A stretch of DNA of 64,000 nt from Lacinutrix himadriensis (GTDB taxonomy: Bacteria; Bacteroidota; Bacteroidia; Flavobacteriales; Flavobacteriaceae), in NCBI RefSeq assembly GCF_001418105.1, contig NZ_LIQI01000022.1, positions 620,001 to 684,000 of the forward strand, given 5' to 3'. Made by a program: the position numbers and the translations under genes. This document shows, one piece after another, positions 24,839 through 32,690 of this stretch (its first letter is position 1; every line of letters starts with the position of its first letter). The notes beneath the pieces were generated by a model, which searched no databases, was not told the DNA's origin, and worked only from the letters and a program-made list of their open reading frames with translations.

Positions 24839-25777
24839 ATGCGATTAGAAACCTACATAAGCGATTTATTATACAGATACGACTGTGTTACAGTACCTAA
24901 CTTTGGTACCTTTTTAACACAACGCGTTTCTGCGAAAGTACATGCCTCTACAAATGCCTTTTATCCTCCAAAAAAAGTATTATCTTTTAACGAGCAAATA
25001 CAACAAAACGATGGTTTGTTGGCGCATTATATTGCGGATGTAGAAAAGATTCCTTTTGAAGTAGCTGTTAAAAAAATGGAGAAAAGAGTAAAATCTTTAA
25101 AATCTTATTTAACAGAAGGCGAAACACTAACCTTTGATAATATTGGAGATTTATCTTTTAATACCGAAGGTAAAATGTTGTTTGAGCCATCGTACCATTT
25201 AAATTACTTAACCGATGCTTTTGGTTTAAACCAATTCGTTTCTCCTACCATTACAAGAGAAGTGTATAAGGAAGAAGTAGAAGCAATAGAAAAAGTAATT
25301 CCACTTACAGTAACTCCAGAAAAACGCAAAGCGAGACCTTATTTTAAATATGCAGCCATTGCATTATTAGCATTAACTGCTGGAGGTTTGGTTTCTTCTA
25401 ATTACTATGTAACCCAAATTGAAACACATAACCAACTAGCACAAGAAGAAGCAAACACACAATTGGAAAACAAAATTCAAGAAGCTACTTTTGTAATAGA
25501 TAATCCGCTTCCTGCTGTAACCCTTACGGTAAACAAGCAAACTGGTAAATATCACATTATTGCTGGTGCTTTTAGAGCGGAAGAAAATTGCGATAAAAAA
25601 GTAAAGCAATTAAAAAAACAAGGTTTTAATGCTAGAAAAATTGGAGCTAACAAATATGGCTTACACCAAGTTGTTTACTCTAGTTATACGGATAGATTAG
25701 AAGCATTACAAGCGTTACGTGACGTTAAAAAAACACATAACAAAGAAGCTTGGTTATTAGTTAAAGATGTAAACTAA
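24839..25777 (+). CDS. HU-like (CCDC81-type) and SPOR domain membrane protein
   Basis: 312 aa. Residues 1-125 resemble the paired HU-CCDC81 domains found in Bacteroidota (ETYISDLLYRYDCVTVPNFG and LTFDNIGDLSFNTEGK). A basic stretch and a transmembrane helix follow at about 160-187. A Gln/Glu-rich linker leads to a SPOR domain at about 235-310 (GKYHIIAGAFRAEENCDKKVKQL), which in other proteins binds denuded peptidoglycan glycans at division sites. The topology would put the HU-like part in the cytoplasm and SPOR in the periplasm. Its own promoter and terminator are visible. The HU-like part may bind DNA or a protein; not known. Confidence 0.88.
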   Translation: MRLETYISDLLYRYDCVTVPNFGTFLTQRVSAKVHASTNAFYPPKKVLSFNEQIQQNDGLLAHYIADVEKIPFEVAVKKMEKRVKSLKSYLTEGETLTFDNIGDLSFNTEGKMLFEPSYHLNYLTDAFGLNQFVSPTITREVYKEEVEAIEKVIPLTVTPEKRKARPYFKYAAIALLALTAGGLVSSNYYVTQIETHNQLAQEEANTQLENKIQEATFVIDNPLPAVTLTVNKQTGKYHIIAGAFRAEENCDKKVKQLKKQGFNARKIGANKYGLHQVVYSSYTDRLEALQALRDVKKTHNKEAWLLVKDVN

Positions 25778-25800
25778 TTTCTAAACGACATCCTATTATA

Positions 25801-25833
25801 AAACCTTCCTTTTTTGGGAAGGTTTCTTTTTTT
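25801..25833 (+). terminator. Terminator after the HU-SPOR gene
   Basis: AAACCTTCC-TTTTTT-GGGAAGGTTT stem followed by CTTTTTTT. Confidence 0.85.
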
Positions 25834-25927
25834 AGACCCTTTACAATACATACCGATAGCGTTAAATCTACTTCCTGTTGCTATTTTAATTTATGTTTTT
25901 ATTAGCTACTAAATCTTAAATTCGGTT

Positions 25928-25935
25928 TACCTTTG
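25928..25935 (+). promoter_or_regulatory. -7 element TACCTTTG for the thioesterase gene
   Basis: Exact match to TAnnTTTG, 51 bases before the chosen ATG. The -33 position is not clear. Confidence 0.45.
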
Positions 25936-25986
25936 CATTTTCAATTATTTTCGGTTTTTCGGAAACAAAAAATTAATACATTTTTG

Positions 25987-26502
25987 ATGCAAACTAAAAC
26001 ACCTAAAGAATCTAGAACAATAATGACAGATATGGTTTTACCTGGTGAAACCAATCCAATTAACAACCTTTTTGGTGGCGAATTATTAGCAAGAATGGAT
26101 CGCGCAGCAGGCATTAGTGCTCGTCGTCATTCGCGTCGTATTGTGGTAACCGCTTCTGTTAATCATGTTGCTTTTAATCGTGCTATTCCTTTAGGAAGTG
26201 TGGTAACCGTCGACGCTAAGGTTTCTAGAGCGTTTAACAGCTCTATGGAGATCTATATAGATGTTTGGATTGAAGACAGAGAGTCAGGCATTAAAGACAA
26301 GGCTAACGAAGCTATTTACACTTTTGTTGCTGTAGATGAAACTGGACGACCAATTAGAGTTCCAGAACTAGAACCGGAAACCGAATTAGAAAAAGAACGT
26401 TTTGAAGGTGCGCTAAGACGTAAACAATTAAGCTTAGTACTTGCCGGAAAAATGAAACCTAATGATGCTACAGAATTGAAGGCTTTGTTTATGAACGAGT
26501 AG
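25987..26502 (+). CDS. Acyl-CoA thioesterase (hotdog fold, YciA/BACH type)
   Basis: 171 aa. Hotdog-fold enzyme that hydrolyses acyl-CoA. The family pattern is NNLFGGELLARMDRAAGISARRHS (about 25-48), with the Asp of the catalytic region, then VNHVAFNRAIPLGSVV. I choose ATG 25987 (MQTKTPKESRT); the longer TTG reading overlaps the promoter. Neighbours give no pathway clue. It stands alone between a terminator and a stretch of interspersed repeats. Confidence 0.9.
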   Translation: MQTKTPKESRTIMTDMVLPGETNPINNLFGGELLARMDRAAGISARRHSRRIVVTASVNHVAFNRAIPLGSVVTVDAKVSRAFNSSMEIYIDVWIEDRESGIKDKANEAIYTFVAVDETGRPIRVPELEPETELEKERFEGALRRKQLSLVLAGKMKPNDATELKALFMNE

Positions 26503-26520
26503 GTTTTAAAACTTTACTTA

Positions 26521-26674
26521 GAGATTCCTCCATTGTAGTCGGAATGACAAAACCTTTCCGTTTAAGGTTGTCTCTTTATTTAAAATCACACTGTCATTTC
26601 GAGCTTGTCGAGAAATCTTCCATAATGAAACAAAAATTACATTAAGAGATTCCTCCATTGTAGTTGAAATTACA
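26521..26674. repeat. Cluster of interspersed repeat fragments, left flank
   Basis: Three fragments: GATTCCTCC...GGAATGAC at 26523-26548, GTCATTTCGAGCTTGTCGAG and following AAATCTTCC at 26593-26621, and a diverged GATTCCTCC copy at 26648-26674. They fill the gap after the thioesterase gene. Confidence 0.65.
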
Positions 26675-26691
26675 TTGAGTTTCTATTTAAT

Positions 26692-27453
26692 TTATTCTTG
26701 GTAATTAAAAGTGCTTTGTGTTACCAAATCTCCATCCATATATTCATTTGAGGTTAAAGGATAATCTGCTTCATTGTAAGTATATTCCATAGTAAAAACA
26801 TTTGTACCACTATTTCTAGAGTAAATTCTTTTTGTTTTGTTATTGAAATTGTATTCTAATATTTTTCTAAACTCTTGATTATTAAAAAGTGATGCTGCTG
26901 GATTATTTTTATTATCATATTCAAAAGTATATTCTGTAAATGAAGTGTTTTCAGAATTTGAAGAATAAGTGTTCGTGATATTTCCGTTACTATCAAAAGT
27001 GATGTCTTTGGTTGCAACTTCAACATTATCCTCATCTATAAATTGTATATGGTTTAATTGATTCAAATTATTATATGAATATATTCTTTCGCCTGAATTA
27101 AATTCATTTGCATAAATAGATGAGGAAATTAAATTATTGGTAAAATAAAATTCTTCAAACCTACCATTTGTATAAATAGATTTCCATATTTGTCCATTGC
27201 TATTATATGAAAAAGTAGTAGAGGATGAACTACTTTCTCCATCCGGTGAAGTTTGAATTCCGTTTATTTCAATTAATCTTCCGTTTGAGTCAAAAGAGTT
27301 TGTGCTAATATGCCTATAACCAGATATTACAGAATAAGTTTCTGTACTTATAAGTGTACCACTTGGTGCATTATTTTGTGAAACATTATCGGAATCATCA
27401 CTATCACAAGCAGCTAATAAAATACAAACAGCAATTACAAAATATTTTTTCAT
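26692..27453 (-). CDS. Lipoprotein with YD/RHS-like beta-strand repeats
   Basis: 253 aa. The signal peptide ends in LLAAC with Cys16, followed by an acidic DSDDSDN tether typical of exported Bacteroidota lipoproteins. The rest is a run of short Tyr-rich strands with Asn-Gly turns: TTFSYNSNGQIW, RIYSYNNLNQL, ITFDSNGNITN, YTFEYDNKNNP, MEYTYNEADYP. These resemble YD/RHS-type repeats. No enzymatic motif is seen. The gene has no operon partners and repeat fragments on both sides, which suggests a cassette-like acquisition. Confidence 0.75.
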   Translation of the reverse strand: MKKYFVIAVCILLAACDSDDSDNVSQNNAPSGTLISTETYSVISGYRHISTNSFDSNGRLIEINGIQTSPDGESSSSSTTFSYNSNGQIWKSIYTNGRFEEFYFTNNLISSSIYANEFNSGERIYSYNNLNQLNHIQFIDEDNVEVATKDITFDSNGNITNTYSSNSENTSFTEYTFEYDNKNNPAASLFNNQEFRKILEYNFNNKTKRIYSRNSGTNVFTMEYTYNEADYPLTSNEYMDGDLVTQSTFNYQE

Positions 27454-27520
27454 GTTATTAATTTAGAATTTCAATATATGTGGATTTGCAAGGGTTTAGG
27501 AAATAAATTTTAATAATTAT

Positions 27521-27612
27521 AGATTCCTCCATTTAAGTCGGAATGACATATAGTTTCTTTTTAGAATTGAAATTTATTAAAAGCTTGAGGTGTCGAGCTT
27601 GTCGAGAAATCT
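27521..27612. repeat. Cluster of interspersed repeat fragments, right flank
   Basis: GATTCCTCC...GGAATGAC at 27522-27547 and GTCGAGCTTGTCGAGAAATCT at 27592-27612, the same pieces and order as on the other side of the lipoprotein gene. Confidence 0.65.
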
Positions 27613-27623
27613 AAATGATAATC

Positions 27624-28856
27624 TTACATTTTAAAAATCCAAGAAGCTGGATTTTCTGTTTTAGAGTTATTAAACACACTAAAACTTAACATGGTTTGCC
27701 CGTTTGAAGGATTTGTAAAAACTTCACCAATTTCTTGTTTCGTAGTTACTTTATCTCCTTTTTTAACGTAGATTTTTCCCAAATTAGAATATGCTGTAAA
27801 GTAATTACCATGTCGAATTAAAACCGAAGGATTTCCGTTTTTAGATCCAATAATTCGATATACTTCCCCATTAAAAACAGCGCGTACTTTTGCGTTTTTT
27901 TCTGTCGCAATTCGAACGCCATTACTTTGTATCATAATAGTTTTTACAATGGGACTTGGCTGTCTACCATAGCGTAATTTTACAATTCCTTTTTCTACAG
28001 GCCAAGGCAATTTACCTTTGCTAGTAACAAAACTATTCGCCAACACTTTATCTTCTGGTGTCATGGCATAAGCTGTGGACTTAGAAGTAGATTTTGTTCC
28101 AGATTTGGCATTAGAACTTGCAATAGCCTCTTTAATTATTCTTTCTATTTCTCTGTCTATTCTACTTGCTTCTGCTTGTCGGCTTTTAATTTGCGTTGCA
28201 TATTTGCTAAGGTCTTTATTAATGGAAGCCATTAAGGTTTCATGCTGTTTAAGCTCTTTTTCTAATTCTACTTGCGCTACTTTATTTTCACTAATAAGCT
28301 GTTGCTTGTCTGCTTTTTGTTTTAATAACGCCGTATTGGTTACTTGTAATTCTGCCGTTTTAGTTTTAATAGATTCCCCTTGCTCCTTTTGGTATTCGGC
28401 ATATTGATTAATATATTTTACCCGTTTATAAGCTTGCTGAAAATTACTAGAAGACAATAAAAACATGACACGACTTTGCTCACTTTTACTTTTGTAGGAA
28501 GTAACAATCATTTTAGAATAATTGTCTTTTAGTGTTGCTAATTCTTCTCGTAACTCCGATATTTTATTTTGGTTATCGTTAATTTCACGAGTAAGCAAAT
28601 TGGCTTGTTGGTTAGTAACTTTAATTAAGTTTCTACGCACACTAACCTTATAATTTAAATCTTCAATTAGGGTTAATTGCGATTTTTGTTGCGATTTATT
28701 TTTAGTAAGGAGACTGTTGATTTGTTGTATCTCGCGACGCAATTCTTGTCTACGATCTTCTAACTCTTGTTGCTTTTTACTTTGAGAAAACGAAAGTGAA
28801 GTGCAAAAAAATAATGCGACTAAAAAGACTATTTTGTATGTAAATTTATGCTGCAT
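27624..28856 (-). CDS. EnvC-like murein hydrolase activator, degenerate M23/LytM domain
   Basis: 410 aa. A signal peptide (to about 25) precedes two long coiled coils (about 27-245) and a C-terminal LytM/M23 domain (about 280-408). The zinc ligands of active M23 enzymes look missing: the first site reads LRYGRQPSP, the HxH strand reads LSFSVF, and only one His remains in RHGNYFTAYSNL. As in EnvC and NlpD, it is therefore probably an activator of cell-wall amidases at division rather than an enzyme. It is the last gene of a tight leftward unit after TPR and DUF4292 genes; ATG overlaps the previous stop by one base. Confidence 0.88.
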   Translation of the reverse strand: MQHKFTYKIVFLVALFFCTSLSFSQSKKQQELEDRRQELRREIQQINSLLTKNKSQQKSQLTLIEDLNYKVSVRRNLIKVTNQQANLLTREINDNQNKISELREELATLKDNYSKMIVTSYKSKSEQSRVMFLLSSSNFQQAYKRVKYINQYAEYQKEQGESIKTKTAELQVTNTALLKQKADKQQLISENKVAQVELEKELKQHETLMASINKDLSKYATQIKSRQAEASRIDREIERIIKEAIASSNAKSGTKSTSKSTAYAMTPEDKVLANSFVTSKGKLPWPVEKGIVKLRYGRQPSPIVKTIMIQSNGVRIATEKNAKVRAVFNGEVYRIIGSKNGNPSVLIRHGNYFTAYSNLGKIYVKKGDKVTTKQEIGEVFTNPSNGQTMLSFSVFNNSKTENPASWIFKM

Positions 28857-29626
28857 TATTTAAGTATAATTTCATCAAATCCGGAAGGAATATTAAACGG
28901 AAAGCTTAGTTTTTCATTTAAAGCTATAGACTTAAATTCTAGGTTTAGTCTTGTTTCTTCAAAAGCTTCTACGGCATTAATTTTTATATGCTGCGGAAAC
29001 GTTTGTTTGTCTACCTCTTGATAACTGGTATAGTCTATTTGAAGCATTCGATTTTCTTTTTCTTGTGCTAGTTGTTGCGAGTTTATTTTAAAATGTGAAG
29101 CATCTAATATGTAAAACAACTCGAATGCTTCTGGCTGTATTTTAGGTTTTAAAACGTATTGATTTTCTTGTGTGTAAACTTCAAAATCATTCTTGTTTAA
29201 ATTGTACAAAGCTTCTCCTAAAAGCATGTTTTGTACTTTTTCAAAATCTAAATCGGTTCCTAATAAATCACTTAGATATTTGTAATCTCCATCAAAATAG
29301 GTGTTATCTAATTTATTGTAAAAGCTTACGCGTTCTGGAGTAATTAACACCTTAATAAAGCCTAGTTTACTCATCCAAATGGTTTTGTCTTTTTCCATTC
29401 TTAAGCTTACCGTTGTGCTTTGCGAAGATTCTCCTTTGGCATACTCTATTTTCACTCTTGCAGCAAGTGTTTTAAAGCTTGGTGTTTGCTTTGCATTTTC
29501 TTTTATAAGTTGCTTAGCGGTTAAGTTTAAATTGCCATTTCCAGAGGTTACTGTTTTGGTAGCGGTACAACCTACTAACAAAAAAACAAAAAAGAAAATG
29601 GGGTATATAAGGCGTTTTGTATGCAT
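28856..29626 (-). CDS. DUF4292 lipoprotein (LolA/LolB-like)
   Basis: 256 aa. The lipobox LLVGC gives Cys20. The mature part has a long beta-rich pattern (TLAARVKIEYAKGE, TVSLRMEKDKTIWMSKLGFIKVLITPE, ...) as in DUF4292 proteins, which are related to the LolA/LolB lipoprotein-carrier fold. Function is not established. It is translationally adjacent to the TPR gene upstream and the EnvC-like gene downstream, a conserved Bacteroidota trio that points to an envelope role. Confidence 0.85.
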   Translation of the reverse strand: MHTKRLIYPIFFFVFLLVGCTATKTVTSGNGNLNLTAKQLIKENAKQTPSFKTLAARVKIEYAKGESSQSTTVSLRMEKDKTIWMSKLGFIKVLITPERVSFYNKLDNTYFDGDYKYLSDLLGTDLDFEKVQNMLLGEALYNLNKNDFEVYTQENQYVLKPKIQPEAFELFYILDASHFKINSQQLAQEKENRMLQIDYTSYQEVDKQTFPQHIKINAVEAFEETRLNLEFKSIALNEKLSFPFNIPSGFDEIILK

Positions 29627-30988
29627 CTAATTTGTAGATTCTAATTGTTTTGCTTTATCACTAAACGTTTTTGCTTTGTTGGTATTGTTTAATTGGGTGT
29701 GTGAAATACTTATTTGTTTGTAAAAATCACCTTCCATTTTATGATCATCTATCACATAATCTAAACCAGTTTCTAAAACTCGGATTGCTTTTTCTGGCTG
29801 ATTTAATTTATTTTTAGCAACACCATTTACTAAATAAAAGATGGGTTGCGAAGGGAATTTATCTAAAGCTTCATCACTTTTCTCTACCGCTTTTGAATAG
29901 TTTTCTACATCTATGTATAATAACAATACATTGCGAAGTACACCAAAGTTATCTGGTTCTTTTTCTAATGCTTTTTCGTAATAGGCTACTGCTTTAACTT
30001 TATCTCCTTTAGCCAAAAAGTATTGTGCAACTTCTATATTTGATTTGCCTTTTTCGTCTTCTGTGATGTTTGAAGTAATTTCCACCAGTTGGCTTTCATA
30101 TTCTGGGTGTATAGCTACAAATTTCACAAAATCTGATAACACCATCATTTTTGCTTCTGGTTTAATTTGACTTGATTTAAGTACAATTTGCATAGAAACT
30201 ACTGCTTTTTCGGCTTCATTATCATCTAGGTAAAACTTGTATAAAGCCAAATGTACCATTTCTGAATTAGGATGACTTTTTAATAGTTTTATTGCCGTTT
30301 CAAAAGCTTTTTCTTTTTCGTTATTCTCGCTATATCTAAAAATTAGAGAAAGGTAGTTTTTCTCTTCCTCCGGATTATCTTCTACGCGTTCTTCTAAATT
30401 TTCAATCTGGTCTTTTTTATTTCCAGTTGCACTATAAATCATGTTTCTTACACGATCTCTTGTGGTTGAAACACCTAGCTCTGCATCCATTTCATCTAAA
30501 ACTTTAAGAGCATCATCATATTTCTTGGTTTTAACATACAGCGTTGCTAAATCCTCTTTATAATCTGGATGGTATTTTACTAGTTTTTTTACGGTTTTAA
30601 TAGCGTTTTCCAGATCGTTTTGTTTTGCATAAACTCCGTAAAGTTCATCTAAATACCATTCGTTATCTGGTTGCTTTTTTATTGCTTTTTGAAGCGCATC
30701 TTCTGCTGCACCAAAGTTTTTAAGTTGGCTGTAGTTTTTTCCTAATTCGAAAAACAAAGCAGGATCTGAATTGTCTATTTTTTCACATTTTAATAATGCT
30801 TCAATAGCACGATCGTAGTTTTCAATTCCCTTTTGTTTTAAGGCTTCGAAAAAGAATTCTTGGTATGCATCTTCATTGTCTCCTAAATCATCATCAGGCT
30901 TCTTATTAAAATCAACTTGTGCATAGTTTGCCTGCGGAAAGAGAAGTATTCCGAAGATAAATAGTAATATGTACCGTTGTTTTTTCAT
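29627..30988 (-). CDS. TPR-repeat periplasmic protein
   Basis: 453 aa. Signal peptide to about residue 23 (MKKQRYILLFIFGILLFPQANYA). The rest is a chain of tetratricopeptide repeats: AIEALLKCEKIDNSDPALFFELGKNY, AAEDALQKAIKKQPDNEWYLDEL, AVAYYEKALEKEPDNFGVL and others, from about 45 to the end. Such a scaffold binds partner proteins; the tight coupling to DUF4292 and EnvC-like genes suggests it works with them at the envelope. The stop codon abuts the next ATG. Confidence 0.88.
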   Translation of the reverse strand: MKKQRYILLFIFGILLFPQANYAQVDFNKKPDDDLGDNEDAYQEFFFEALKQKGIENYDRAIEALLKCEKIDNSDPALFFELGKNYSQLKNFGAAEDALQKAIKKQPDNEWYLDELYGVYAKQNDLENAIKTVKKLVKYHPDYKEDLATLYVKTKKYDDALKVLDEMDAELGVSTTRDRVRNMIYSATGNKKDQIENLEERVEDNPEEEKNYLSLIFRYSENNEKEKAFETAIKLLKSHPNSEMVHLALYKFYLDDNEAEKAVVSMQIVLKSSQIKPEAKMMVLSDFVKFVAIHPEYESQLVEITSNITEDEKGKSNIEVAQYFLAKGDKVKAVAYYEKALEKEPDNFGVLRNVLLLYIDVENYSKAVEKSDEALDKFPSQPIFYLVNGVAKNKLNQPEKAIRVLETGLDYVIDDHKMEGDFYKQISISHTQLNNTNKAKTFSDKAKQLESTN

Positions 30989-31054
30989 AAGTAAAGATGC
31001 TTTGACAAGCTCAGCATGACATTATCTTTTTAATTGTATTCTAGATTTCAATAA

Positions 31055-32073
31055 TTATTCCAAAATAGAATAATCTCCAATACTAATTTTAGAGAATTCG
31101 CCATTATATTTCACATGGTTTCCAATCATTGCTTCGTCTAAATTAGCGTTTTTTATGCTGGTATGGTTTTGTATTAAACTATTTTTAACGCTAACGTTTT
31201 CTAAGGTACAATTATTACCAATAGATACATTTGGTCCGACAGTAGTATTAGTAAGCTTCACGTTTTCGCCAATATAACAAGGTTCAATAATTGTAGCATT
31301 ATCTAAAGTTACAGAATCTGCTATTAATTGCTCTTCATTATCTGCTTTTAAAAAGCCTAACATTCTCGTGTTGGTTTCTATAGTAACGGCTTTGTTACCA
31401 CAATCCATCCACTCATCAACGGTTCCTGTTTTAAAGACTTTTCCTTCAGCCATCATGCGTAAAATACCATCGTTTATTGGTATTCTCCGCCATTCATAAT
31501 GTTTTCGTCTAAAACCTCTTGCAGTTTCCCTTTTAAAACAGCAACGTCTTTAAAGTAATAAATCCCTATTACAGCTTGGTTACTAACAAAGGTTTCTGGT
31601 TTTTCAACAAGCTCTGTAATATTATTTTCTGCATTTAATTTTACAACACCATAAGCTTCTGGGTTTGCCACTTTTTTAGTCCAAATCACAGCATCTGCTT
31701 CTGGATCTAAGTTAAAATCTGCCCGAATTAAAGTATCTGCATACGCAATAACTGCAGGTCCAGAAAGGGATGGCTCTGCGCACATAATAGCGTGACCAGT
31801 TCCTAATGGTTTATCTTGTCTGTAAATAGATGCTTTTGCGCCAAGGCTTTCTGCTAATGCTTTAAGACTTGAGACTACCTCTTCCCCAAACCAAGCTGGG
31901 TCTCCAAGAATAAATGCTATTTCTTCTATTGGTTGCTTTAAAACTTTAGCAATATCTTTAACCAATCTATGTACTATTGGTTGTCCTGCAACAGGAATTA
32001 ATGGTTTTGGTACGGTTAAACTATGTGGACGTAAACGAGAACCTCGTCCTGCCATTGGTACTATTATTTTCAT
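31055..32073 (-). pseudogene. Sugar-1-phosphate nucleotidyltransferase, frameshifted
   Basis: The N-terminal part (32073 to about 31474) has the nucleotidyltransferase start MKIIVPMAGRGSRLRPHS with PKPLIPVAG, the pyrophosphorylase signature, and ends abruptly at GGEYQ-stop. The rest of the protein continues in the next frame (ILRMMAEGKVFKTGTVDEW, then a left-handed beta-helix with hexapeptide repeats to ISIGDYSILE). One added A in the run at 31476-31478 (minus strand CAATAAAC to CAAATAAAC) restores an unbroken 339-residue protein with GGEYQINDGILRMM across the joint. So it is one gene with a single-base deletion, real or an assembly error. It would make an NDP-sugar for surface glycans. Confidence 0.88.
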
Positions 32074-32089
32074 TGAAAATTATATTTTC

Positions 32090-32109
32090 ATTTCCACTTT
32101 CGTGGAAAT
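32090..32109 (-). promoter_or_regulatory. Start-codon-proximal palindrome, variant
   Basis: ATTTCCAC-GAAA-GTGGAAAT on the minus strand (plus-strand loop TTTC), 16 bases before the nucleotidyltransferase ATG. Related to the CCGC/GCGG family but with CCAC/GTGG arms and a wider spacing. Confidence 0.45.
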
Positions 32110-32137
32110 CTGTTTCATTAAACTTTATGTTATTTAT

Positions 32138-32169
32138 ACCTGCCAGGTTTTAAAAACCTTTCAGGGTTT
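32138..32169. repeat. Imperfect palindrome after dut
   Basis: CCTGCCAGGTTTTAAAAACC followed by TTTCAGGG: two nested imperfect inverted repeats, right after the dut stop codon. It may act as a weak terminator or be an interspersed repeat. Confidence 0.45.
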
Positions 32170-32170
32170 C

Positions 32171-32605
32171 CTAAGAAGTTCCAGTACTTCCAAAGCCGCC
32201 TTCTCCTCTATCGGTTTCCGAAAGTTCTTTTACTTCTATCCATGCTGCGCGTTCGTGTTTAGCAATAACTAATTGTGCAACACGCTCGCCGTTTTCTATG
32301 GTAAAATCTTGGTTTGATAAATTTACTAAAATAACCCCTATTTCTCCTCTATAATCTGCATCTACTGTTCCTGGCGCATTTAATACGGTAATTCCTTTTT
32401 TTGCAGCAAGACCACTTCTTGGTCTAACTTGTGCTTCAAAACCTATTGGTAACTCTATAAATAAGCCTGTTTTAACAATCGTTCTTTCTAAAGGCTTAAG
32501 TACTATGGATTCTGTAATATTTGCTCTTAAATCCATTCCTGCAGACGCTATGGTTTCATAGTGTGGTAATGCGTGACTAGACTTGTTTATTATTTTTATT
32601 GTCAT
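32171..32605 (-). CDS. dut: dUTP diphosphatase
   Basis: 144 aa trimeric dUTPase that hydrolyses dUTP to dUMP and prevents uracil incorporation. The five family motifs are visible: [34 protein letters not shown] (with the catalytic Asp), ERVAQLV and the C-terminal GFGSTGTS phosphate clamp. Length is normal. It lies between the flippase and the nucleotidyltransferase genes and is preceded by the palindrome at 32611-32628. Confidence 0.96.
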   Translation of the reverse strand: MTIKIINKSSHALPHYETIASAGMDLRANITESIVLKPLERTIVKTGLFIELPIGFEAQVRPRSGLAAKKGITVLNAPGTVDADYRGEIGVILVNLSNQDFTIENGERVAQLVIAKHERAAWIEVKELSETDRGEGGFGSTGTS

Positions 32606-32610
32606 GTTTA

Positions 32611-32628
32611 TTTTCCGCGAAAGCGGTA
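32611..32628 (-). promoter_or_regulatory. Start-codon-proximal palindrome, copy 3 (dut)
   Basis: On the minus strand ACCGC-TTTC-GCGGAAAA, then TAAAC and the dut ATG at 32605. Same order and spacing to ATG as at the exonuclease gene and trpS. Confidence 0.65.
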
Positions 32629-32690
32629 CTTTTTAAATTTCCTTTTTAATTATAATGATACCACTCGATTGCACTCGAGGTGACAAATAG

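Noticed and set aside
31474-32073. A separate short nucleotidyltransferase and a separate acyltransferase-like gene at 31055-31456
   Set aside because: One inserted base joins them into the normal full-length two-domain protein, so they are halves of one frameshifted gene.
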